NCBI GenBank assembly: GCA_947581615.1
Contig: CANPVD010000116.1
Span: forward strand, 52,110-116,109
DNA: 64,000 nucleotides
DNA from: Candidatus Humimonas hydrogenitrophica
GTDB taxonomy: Bacteria; Gemmatimonadota; Gemmatimonadetes; Palauibacterales; Palauibacteraceae
Direction: 5' to 3'
Part shown: in pieces, positions 26,410 through 33,632 of the stretch
Position numbering within the stretch: position 1 is the stretch's first letter
How the letters are laid out: each line of letters starts with the position of its first letter
The notes under the pieces: generated by a model
What the model saw: only the letters and a program-made list of their open reading frames with translations
Databases searched by the model: none
Told to the model about the DNA's origin: nothing
Translations under genes and position numbers: made by a program

Positions 26410-26438
26410 CGAAGCCCCCGGACGGACCGGGGGCTTCG
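26410..26438 (-). terminator. Intrinsic terminator of the Pal-like gene
   Basis: A perfect 12-base stem (CGAAGCCCCCGG paired with CCGGGGGCTTCG) encloses the loop ACGGA on the plus strand. Read on the minus strand the stem is followed by TGTTTGT, a T-rich tail, so it ends transcription of the lipoprotein gene that stops at 26495. Confidence 0.85.
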
Positions 26439-26494
26439 CTAGCTTCTCGCGGTCCGGGCGGGGATCGCGGCCCGCCCGGGTCAGGGACGGTCGA

Positions 26495-27124
26495 TCAGCC
26501 GCCCACCTGGCCCGCGTACTCGATCACGAACGTGACGCGCCGGTTGGCGATTCCGGCCTGGCCGGGGCCGCGCTCGTTGTTCACGAGGCGGTTCTCGCCG
26601 TAGCCGACCGTCTTCACGTTCGCGGCGGGCAGCCCCCCGTTGCCGGTGAGGTAGTCCGCGACCGCCTTGGCACGCTGCTGCGACAGACGCCGGTTGTAGC
26701 CGGCGGTGCCGGCGGGATCCGCGAAGCCCTCCACGGTGATCGTCGCGCCCTGGTAGTACTTCTTGGCGATGGAGGCGAAACGGTCGAGGAGCGGCCGGTC
26801 GACACTACGCACGTCCGACTTGTCGAAGTCGAAGTGGACCGGCATCGCGAACTTCACGCCGTTCTGGAGCTCGGTGATCTTCGCCTGGAAGTCCTGGCGA
26901 AGCTGCTGCAGGTCGCTCTGCAGCCCGTTCACCTTGCTCTGGAGAGCCTGGATGTCCGAGGAGTTCTGGTCGACCTTCTGCCCCTGCTGCTGCATCTGGG
27001 AGCGCAGGTCGGACACCTCGTCGTTGAACTGGTCCTTCTTCACGTAGCCGCCGCACCCGACCAGCCCGGCCGTGAGCAGCAGCGCGGCCATCGAGGCGAT
27101 GGGCCGGCTGTAGATCTTCTTCAT
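26495..27124 (-). CDS. OmpA/Pal-domain lipoprotein with coiled coil
   Basis: The 209-residue lipoprotein has a signal peptide with lipobox LVGC (C22 or thereabouts), a coiled-coil stretch (about 30-85, rich in Gln/Asp/Ser heptads such as LQSKVNGLQSDLQQLRQDF), and an OmpA-like peptidoglycan-binding domain (about 95-205). The ligand motif is NRRLSQQRAKAVADYL with the preceding FADPAGT. It should anchor the outer membrane to the wall. The ATG follows AAAGGAGG. The coiled-coil insert between lipid anchor and OmpA domain is longer than in classical Pal and could act as a spacer or trimerise. No tolB or ybgF gene is adjacent. Confidence 0.9.
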   Translation of the reverse strand: MKKIYSRPIASMAALLLTAGLVGCGGYVKKDQFNDEVSDLRSQMQQQGQKVDQNSSDIQALQSKVNGLQSDLQQLRQDFQAKITELQNGVKFAMPVHFDFDKSDVRSVDRPLLDRFASIAKKYYQGATITVEGFADPAGTAGYNRRLSQQRAKAVADYLTGNGGLPAANVKTVGYGENRLVNNERGPGQAGIANRRVTFVIEYAGQVGG

Positions 27125-27442
27125 CGATCCTCCTTTGCGCGCGGTTCCCATTCGAACGATACACGCCGCGACCGCCCGTACGGAACACCGCCGCGGTTGG
27201 TGCGGCCGGGGGTCCAAGCGCAGGATCCAACTCCTCTTCCCCGTCCGGCTTGCAAAGACAGGGCCATAGATCCCGACTCGGCCGCCTTCCTCCACGTCGG
27301 CCCACCGGTCGATCGAGTTGGGCCCGCCGCGTGCCTGCCGGGTCCGACTCGCTCCGAGTCGGCGGTCAACCTTGACGACGACCGAGCCGTGAAAAGGTAA
27401 CACGGGCAGGAGAAAGGCGCGACGGGGGCCACGGCGCCCACC
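27125..27442. other. Intergenic region upstream of the Pal-like gene
   Basis: These 318 bases hold no convincing gene. They contain a perfect inverted repeat, CCGACTCG-CTC-CGAGTCGG, at 27344-27362, which may be the terminator of the epimerase gene ending at 27443 or an operator. No clear -35/-10 pair for the Pal-like gene was found. Confidence 0.5.
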
Positions 27443-28456
27443 CTAGGCCCGGCTCGCGGCCACCCGCCGATGCCAGGCGAGGGCCCGCCGCCATCCCTCC
27501 AGGGCCGGCAGCGCCGGACGCCAGCCGAGCTCGTCGCGTATGCGTGCACATTGAAAGGGGTTGGGGCGTCCCGCGAACCAGACCCGCCGCGGACTGAGGA
27601 GCGGGGCCGGGGCGTCGGGCCCGCCCGGTGCCACCCGCTCCAACCCGGCCACGCACGCCTCCAGGGCGCGGCGCGGTAGCGGCAAGATCACGGCGCCCTC
27701 CGGCGCCGCCTCCGAGAGGAGCTGGCGCTGCGTGAGCTCTCCGTCCTCGGTGATGTTGTAGACCCGTCCGAGCGCCTCGGGGCGGGTGAGCGCAAGCCAG
27801 CAGGCTTCGGCGACGTTCCCCGCGTACACGATGGGAAGCGAGTTGTCGCCGCGGCCGACCGTGGGCAGGAGTCGATGGTCCGCCAGGGCCGCGATGCGCG
27901 GGGTGAAGTTCCGGTCCCGCTCTCCCATGACCACGGCCGGCCTGAGGATCGTCCATCCGGTCTCCGAGGTGCGCCGCACGACGCTCTCGGCCATGCGCTT
28001 GGAGCGCTCGTAGTGGGCGCGCGGCTCGAGCGGCAGGTCCACGGCCGCCTCCTCGTCCAGGGGGAGGGCGGGATGCGCTCCCGGCGGACCGTACACGGCC
28101 ACCGAAGAGACGTGCAGGAAGCGGGGGCAGCCGGACCGCACGCACTCCGCGAGGACCAGACTCGTGCCCTCGACGTTCACCCGCCGATAGGCTTCCCAGC
28201 CGGCCGGGGCCGCCACCAGCGCGGCGGCGTGCAGGATGGCGTCGCAATCCCGACCCGCCCCGCGGAGCGTCTCGGGCTGGAGGAGGTCGCCGAGCACGAA
28301 CTCGCAGTCCAGCTCCTCCAGGAAGCGCAGGTCGGCGTCGGGGCGCACGAACGCCCGTACATTCCAGCCCCGCTCCCGGAAGAGGGCGGCGGCGTGGCTG
28401 CCCACGAGGCCCGTGGCTCCGGTGACGAACAGGGTGGGCTCGGCGCCCCCGCTCAC
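27443..28456 (-). CDS. NAD-dependent epimerase/dehydratase (extended SDR)
   Basis: The 337-residue extended short-chain dehydrogenase starts with the Rossmann motif VTGATGLVGSHAA and has the catalytic HYERSKR box (YxxxK) near residue 155 after VSSVAVYGP. The C-terminal substrate domain includes NAGNVAEACW-like sequence as found in 3-beta-hydroxysteroid dehydrogenase/sterol-type SDRs. It probably oxidises or reduces a hydroxyl of a lipid or nucleotide sugar; the substrate is unknown. The GTG start overlaps the upstream SDR stop as GTGA and is preceded by GGGGAGGAGC, showing tight coupling to the preceding gene. Confidence 0.85.
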   Translation of the reverse strand: MSGGAEPTLFVTGATGLVGSHAAALFRERGWNVRAFVRPDADLRFLEELDCEFVLGDLLQPETLRGAGRDCDAILHAAALVAAPAGWEAYRRVNVEGTSLVLAECVRSGCPRFLHVSSVAVYGPPGAHPALPLDEEAAVDLPLEPRAHYERSKRMAESVVRRTSETGWTILRPAVVMGERDRNFTPRIAALADHRLLPTVGRGDNSLPIVYAGNVAEACWLALTRPEALGRVYNITEDGELTQRQLLSEAAPEGAVILPLPRRALEACVAGLERVAPGGPDAPAPLLSPRRVWFAGRPNPFQCARIRDELGWRPALPALEGWRRALAWHRRVAASRA

Positions 28457-29394
28457 GCGCTCCTCCCCGGGGAGTAGCGCCCGAGCGCCTCGGGCATGGG
28501 GGTGAGGGGCAGGTCCGGCAGCACGCGGCGCAGGGAGGCGAGCTCGGCGACCGCTCCCCCGGTGGCGAACTCCAGCGCGTCGCGGGAGAACAGCTGGCCC
28601 GGGACGAGTTCGGCGACCGCGGCGCCCACCCTGAGGAGCCCCATGGGGACGTGCACGATCGGCTTGCGCTGGCCCATGGCGTCCATGAGCGTCTGGATGA
28701 TCCCGTCCATGGTGTAGGTGATGGGCCCGCCGAGCTCGAAGCGGGCTCCGATAGCCGCCGGGGTCTCGAGGGTCCGGGCCACGGCCGCGGCGAGATCCCC
28801 GATCCACACGGGGTTGATCCGCTGGTCGCCCGGGCCGAGCTGCGGGAACACCCCGGGCAGGAGGCGGAGGATGCGGGCGAACACGTTGAGGCTCTGGTCC
28901 CGGGGCCCGTATACCCAGGAGGGGCGTACGATCGTGAAGGCGGGCTCCCCGCCGCTGACCGCCGCCTCGGCCATGGCCTTGGCCCGGAACCAGGGTCGGT
29001 CGGAGTCCGGGTCGGCGCCCACGCCGGACAAATACACGATCCTGCGCACGCCGGCTTCGCCGCCGGCCGCCACGATATTGGCCGTTCCCCGGGCGTCGAC
29101 ATCACGGAAGGTCCGGCCCCGCGATGGGTCCTCCACTGGGAAGCCCGGAAACTGGACGGTCTGGACCACCACGTCGACGTCCTCGAGGGCGGCCGGGAGC
29201 GTGGAAGGATCCGTCACGTCACCTCCCCTCGCAGCCACCTCGAGCCCCGGGAAGCGGGCGGCGACGCCCCGGGGCCGTCGCGACAGCACGATCACCCGGT
29301 AGCCGTGCCCGGCCAGTTCGCGCACGATGGCGGCTCCGAGGAAGCCGGTGCCGCCGGCCACGAGGACCGTCTGTGGAGAGGACGCCGGGTTCAT
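28453..29394 (-). CDS. Complex I NDUFA9-like atypical SDR, NAD(P)-binding protein
   Basis: The 313-residue protein begins with a glycine-rich NAD(P) motif (VAGGTGFLGAAIV) and has IVYLSGVGAD and FTIVRPSWVYGPRDQSLN, boxes typical of atypical SDRs related to the NDUFA9 subunit of complex I. The usual YxxxK is not evident, so it may bind nucleotide or quinone without normal dehydrogenase chemistry. It is the first gene of a two-gene operon with the next SDR (GTGA overlap). The ATG at 29394 opens with a short linker before the first beta strand. Confidence 0.82.
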   Translation of the reverse strand: MNPASSPQTVLVAGGTGFLGAAIVRELAGHGYRVIVLSRRPRGVAARFPGLEVAARGGDVTDPSTLPAALEDVDVVVQTVQFPGFPVEDPSRGRTFRDVDARGTANIVAAGGEAGVRRIVYLSGVGADPDSDRPWFRAKAMAEAAVSGGEPAFTIVRPSWVYGPRDQSLNVFARILRLLPGVFPQLGPGDQRINPVWIGDLAAAVARTLETPAAIGARFELGGPITYTMDGIIQTLMDAMGQRKPIVHVPMGLLRVGAAVAELVPGQLFSRDALEFATGGAVAELASLRRVLPDLPLTPMPEALGRYSPGRSA

Positions 29395-29455
29395 GTCGTC
29401 TGCACCGTGTCTCGGGGCCGGCACGTCGAGTGCGAAGGGCGTAACTTCTCGATGG

Positions 29456-29488
29456 GGTCCGACCAGGGTACCGCGCAAGGGTCGGACC
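29456..29488 (+). promoter_or_regulatory. Leader hairpin before homocysteine methyltransferase/MTHFR
   Basis: GGTCCGACC (29456-29464) pairs perfectly with GGTCGGACC (29480-29488) over nine bases, leaving a 15-base loop. It lies 48 bases before the ATG of a methionine-pathway gene. It does not resemble SAM-I or cobalamin riboswitches as far as can be judged by eye, but a regulated leader is plausible. Confidence 0.45.
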
Positions 29489-29536
29489 AATGAGGAACGA
29501 CTCCGCGGTCCCGAAGCGAGGGAGAGAACGCAGGGC

Positions 29537-31477
29537 ATGCGCGACTTTCTGAAGGCTCTCGAGGAACGCCGCATCCTGCTGTTCGATGGGGCCATGGGCA
29601 CGGAGATCTACCGGCGCGGCGTGTTCATCAACCGCTCCTACGACGACCTGTGCCGCACGGACCCGGGCATGATCCGGGAGATCCACCGGTCCTACCGCGA
29701 GGCCGGAGCGGACGTCCTGGAGACGAACAGCTTTGGAGCCAACCGGTTCCAGCTCCAGAGCTACGGTCTCGAGGATCAGGTCCCCGAGATCAACGAGGCG
29801 GCGGCGGCGCTGGCCCGGGCCGTGGCGGGCTCGGAGCTGCTGGTGGCCGGGAGCATGGGCCCGCTCGGAGTCAGGCTGGAGCCGTTCGGGCCCACCTCCC
29901 GGATGGAGGCGCGGGCGGCCTTCCGCGAGCAGGCGGCCGCGCTGGCCCGCGGAGGGGTCGACCTGTTCGTGTGCGAGACGTTCAGCGATCTCAACGAACT
30001 CGAGGAAGCCGTGCGGGGCTGCCGGGACGCCTCCGACCTCCCGGTGCTCGCCGAGATGACGATCCAGCCCGACGGCCAGACGACCTACGGAGCCTCGGCG
30101 GTGCAGATCGCCCGCGAGCTGGACGCGATGGGCGTCGACGCGATGGGCCTGAACTGCAGCGTGGGGCCCGCCCTCATGCTGGAGGCGGTGCGCGACATGG
30201 CGGCGATCACCGACCGCCCGATCGCCGCCATCCCCAACGCCGGCCTCCCGCGGGAGGTGCAGGGACGGAAGATGTACCTGGCGAGCCCGGAGTACATGGC
30301 CAGCTACGCGCGTCGGCTCGTGGAGGCCGGAGCCCGCATCATCGGCGGATGCTGCGGGACGCGTTCCGAGCACATTCGTGAGATGTCCGCGCAGGTGGAG
30401 GCCTTGAGGACGCGTTCCGCGGATGGAGCGGGCTCCGCCGGGGGGGCCGGGGCCTCCCCGGCGGAGGTGCGGGAGCGGGGGGAGGGTGTCGTCCGGGTCC
30501 GGTCCGGCGCGGTCGAGGGGGAATCGTCGACAGCCGGTGGCGCGACCCCGATGCCCCTCGCCGAGCGCTCCGCGTGGGGCGCGAAGCTGGCGCGCGGAGA
30601 GCGCGTGGTGAGCGTCGAGATACCGTCGCCACGCGGAGCCGACCCCTCGGAGCTCCTGGACGCCTGCCGGGCCCTGCGGACGGCCGGCGTCGACGCGGTG
30701 GCCATTCCCGACGGAGCCCGGGCCCGCATGCGCATGGGCGTGGTGGCGGCGGCCGCGCTGGCCCAACGTGAGACGGGGATCGAGGCGCTGGCGCACTACA
30801 CCTGCCGCGACCGCAACCTGCTCGGGATGGCCACAGACCTCCTGGGCGCGCAGGCGCTCGGGATCCGCAACCTGCTGCTGGTCACGGGGGATCCGCCCAA
30901 GATGGGACCGTATCCCGAGGCCAGCGCCGTGTTCGACGTCGACTCCATCGGGCTCGTGAACCTGGTGGCGCACCTCAACCGCGGTGAGGACCTGGGCGGC
31001 CATCCGATCGGCGGCACGACCAGCTTCGCGATCGGGGTGGCGGCCAACCCCGGCGCCCTGGACCTGGAGCGCGAGATCGAGCGCTGGTACTGGAAGGTGG
31101 ATGCCGGGGCCGACTTCGGCGTGACCCAGCCGGTGTTCGATCACTCGGTGCTCGAGTCCTTCCTCGAGCGCATCGAACGGGCCGGCACCCGCCTCCCGAT
31201 CGTGGCCGGGGTGTGGCCGCTGACCAGCCAGCGCGACGCGGAGTTCCTGAACAACGAGGTCCCCGGCATCGAGGTGCCCGCCGCGGTGATCGAGCGCATG
31301 CGGAGCGCCGAGGCCTCCGGCGCCGAGGCGGCGCGGGCCGAAGGCCTGGCCATCGCCCGCGAGCTGGCTTTCGAGCTGGACGAGCTGGTGCAGGGATTCC
31401 AGCTCACGGCCCCGGCGGGCGACGTCGACCGCGCCCTCTCCGTCCTCGAGGCGCTGGAGGGTCGCCCGGCGGGCTGA
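29537..31477 (+). CDS. Bifunctional homocysteine S-methyltransferase / methylenetetrahydrofolate reductase
   Basis: The 646-residue fusion joins an N-terminal homocysteine methyltransferase barrel (about 1-300) to a C-terminal MTHF reductase barrel (about 345-640). Zinc-binding cysteines appear in GLNCSVGP and IGGCCGT; the reductase part has LLVTGDPPKMGPYP and FGVTQPVFD. It would make 5-methyl-THF and supply methyl to homocysteine. A disordered linker (about 300-345) joins the domains. This fusion is the YitJ type, found where no separate metF is present. The hairpin at 29456-29488 is a possible leader control. The upstream SDR operon is divergent. Confidence 0.92.
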   Translation: MRDFLKALEERRILLFDGAMGTEIYRRGVFINRSYDDLCRTDPGMIREIHRSYREAGADVLETNSFGANRFQLQSYGLEDQVPEINEAAAALARAVAGSELLVAGSMGPLGVRLEPFGPTSRMEARAAFREQAAALARGGVDLFVCETFSDLNELEEAVRGCRDASDLPVLAEMTIQPDGQTTYGASAVQIARELDAMGVDAMGLNCSVGPALMLEAVRDMAAITDRPIAAIPNAGLPREVQGRKMYLASPEYMASYARRLVEAGARIIGGCCGTRSEHIREMSAQVEALRTRSADGAGSAGGAGASPAEVRERGEGVVRVRSGAVEGESSTAGGATPMPLAERSAWGAKLARGERVVSVEIPSPRGADPSELLDACRALRTAGVDAVAIPDGARARMRMGVVAAAALAQRETGIEALAHYTCRDRNLLGMATDLLGAQALGIRNLLLVTGDPPKMGPYPEASAVFDVDSIGLVNLVAHLNRGEDLGGHPIGGTTSFAIGVAANPGALDLEREIERWYWKVDAGADFGVTQPVFDHSVLESFLERIERAGTRLPIVAGVWPLTSQRDAEFLNNEVPGIEVPAAVIERMRSAEASGAEAARAEGLAIARELAFELDELVQGFQLTAPAGDVDRALSVLEALEGRPAG

Positions 31478-31594
31478 GGCCGACGCGCCAAGCTCGCCCC
31501 TCCCGTGCGGGGCGGCTACATTGGCGGCGGAGCGACCCGGCCGCGGCCCGGCCGCCCCCCCGGACGAGAACCGTACCTCCTTCACGCGCGGACC

Positions 31595-33616
31595 ATGCTC
31601 GAACAGCTCTATAGTAGGGACGTCCACAAGCGACCCCCCACCGTGCGCTTCCAGGGGCGCATCCTGTTCCTGACCGAGGATCCCGAGCTCATCCGACGGC
31701 AGCTCGAGGGCGAGGACCTGGCCTGGGATCCGTCGATCCCCCTCCGGGACGACATCTCGACCGACGAGATCACCCCGGGCTGGGTGTGCTACTACTACGA
31801 TGAGAAGCTCGGCGAGTACCCCTACGTGGGGCTCGAAACGGGCGGCCAGCGGCCCATCGGCCACAAGGACATCATCGGCCAGGGCTTCGTGGCGGCCGTG
31901 TCCGGCAAGCGCCGCGGCAAGGGCTCCAGTCGCGAGGCGGCGCCCTACGCCGAGCGCGCCGCGGGCATCCGGGTGGTGATCGCCGAGAACATCGAGCGCA
32001 TCTACCGGGAGAACTGCGAGAACCTCGGCATGCTCGCCTCGACCGACTTTTCCCTCATCGACCGCATCCGCCGGGGCGAAGAGATCCCGCTCGAGGCGTT
32101 CATCGATCCCGAGGCCGGGCGGATCGAGCGCGACGTGATCGAATACGGCGGCCTCCTCGACTACGCGGTGGCCCGCCTCAAGGGGCTCGTGCAGGTGCCG
32201 GCGATCGACACGAAGCCGGGTCGGCCGATGACGGTGGCCGAGAAGATCCTGGCGCGGCACTGGGTCGTCGACCTCAAGGAGGACGAGGTCGGGGTGCCGG
32301 CCGTCAAGGCGGGGGACACCGGCTTCGTCCGCACGGACCTGCGGTTCAGCCACGAGTACGTGACCCCGATGGCGTCCAGCTTCTGGGACGACTTCGTGGG
32401 ACCGGACGCCGGCCTCAACGACCCCGACAGCATCAAGTTCTTCCGGGACCACCTCGCCTTCCTGGACCAGGTGATCACCGAGGAGCGCAAGAAGGCGGGT
32501 CTGCTGGACGCGGCGCACGCCCTCCACGACCGGCAGCGGGAGTTCGCGCGGCGCAAGGGCGTCCGGCTGCATGGCGAGCTGGCCGACCGCACGGGCAGCG
32601 AGACCATCTGCCACATCATGGTCCAGGACCGATACGCGCTGCCCGGCCAGGTCGTGGTGGGGAGCGACTCGCACACGCCCCACTCCGGCTGCCTGGGCTG
32701 CGTGGCCTTCGGGGTGGGCACGACCGCCATCGTGAACTCCTGGGCCACCAAGGACGTCCGGCTCGAGGTCCCGCCCTCCGTGCGCGTGCGGATCACGGGG
32801 GAGAAGCCCGAGAACGTCACCGCCAAGGACATGATCCTGGAGGTGCTTCGCCACCCGTACGTGCGGGACGGCAAGGCGATCGGCAAGATCATCGAGTACA
32901 CGGGGGAGGCGATCGAGGCGCTGGGGATCGATGAGCGCGCCACCCTCACCAACATGGCAGCCGAGGTGGGCGGCTTCACCGGGATCGTCGCCCCGGACGA
33001 GACGACGGTGGGGTGGCTGGCCGAGCGCCGCGGGCTCGACCCAGACGAGGTGCGGGCCGTGATCGACGGCCTCCAGTCTGACGGCGACGCCGAGTACGAG
33101 TGGACGATGGAGATCGACGCCTCCGAGCTCCGGCCCATGGTGGCCACGCCGGGAGACCCGGGGAACGGCATCCCGATCGACGAGCTGGAGGGCCCGGTGA
33201 CGCTCGACATCGCCTTCGCCGGCGCGTGCACGGCGGCCAAGCGCGAGGACATGACCATGTACGCCCGCGTCCTCCGGGAGGCCCTGGACGACGGCCGGGG
33301 CGTCTCCTCCGACCTGCGCTGCTACCTGCACTACGGGTCGGTGGACGTGGAGGCCTGGGCCCGCGAGCGGGGTTACGACGAGCTGTTCCGCGAGGCCGGC
33401 ATCCAGGTCATGCCGCCGGGCTGCGGGGCGTGCATCAACGCCGGTCCCGGGGTGAGCACCTCCCCGGATCAGGTCTCGATCAGCTCGATCAACCGCAACT
33501 TCCCGGGCCGGAGCGGCCCGGGGAAGGTCTACCTGGCCAGCCCGTACACGGTGATGGCGTCGGCGGTGGCCGGCCGCATCACCGCCTGGCAGCCGCGGGC
33601 CGCGGTCCCCGCGTAG
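31595..33616 (+). CDS. Aconitase-family hydratase, swivel domain first
   Basis: This 673-residue 4Fe-4S dehydratase has its LeuD-like swivel domain at the N-terminus (about 25-200, including DDISTDEITPGW and GSSREAAPYAE) and the LeuC-like catalytic part after it. Cluster ligands are in GSDSHTPHSGCLGC and PPGCGACINAGPG. Classical AcnA and LeuCD have the reverse order, and AcnB is longer with an extra HEAT-like domain. Aconitase and isopropylmalate- or methylcitrate-type hydratase are all possible. The ATG at 31595 gives MLEQLYSRDVHKRP. It follows the MTHFR fusion by 117 bases. Confidence 0.85.
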   Translation: MLEQLYSRDVHKRPPTVRFQGRILFLTEDPELIRRQLEGEDLAWDPSIPLRDDISTDEITPGWVCYYYDEKLGEYPYVGLETGGQRPIGHKDIIGQGFVAAVSGKRRGKGSSREAAPYAERAAGIRVVIAENIERIYRENCENLGMLASTDFSLIDRIRRGEEIPLEAFIDPEAGRIERDVIEYGGLLDYAVARLKGLVQVPAIDTKPGRPMTVAEKILARHWVVDLKEDEVGVPAVKAGDTGFVRTDLRFSHEYVTPMASSFWDDFVGPDAGLNDPDSIKFFRDHLAFLDQVITEERKKAGLLDAAHALHDRQREFARRKGVRLHGELADRTGSETICHIMVQDRYALPGQVVVGSDSHTPHSGCLGCVAFGVGTTAIVNSWATKDVRLEVPPSVRVRITGEKPENVTAKDMILEVLRHPYVRDGKAIGKIIEYTGEAIEALGIDERATLTNMAAEVGGFTGIVAPDETTVGWLAERRGLDPDEVRAVIDGLQSDGDAEYEWTMEIDASELRPMVATPGDPGNGIPIDELEGPVTLDIAFAGACTAAKREDMTMYARVLREALDDGRGVSSDLRCYLHYGSVDVEAWARERGYDELFREAGIQVMPPGCGACINAGPGVSTSPDQVSISSINRNFPGRSGPGKVYLASPYTVMASAVAGRITAWQPRAAVPA

Positions 33617-33632
33617 AGCGGACCTGCACGCC

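Noticed and set aside
29395..29536. SAM-I or cobalamin riboswitch before the methionine-pathway gene
   Set aside because: The region is too short, and the conserved cores of either class were not seen. Only a simple hairpin is reported.
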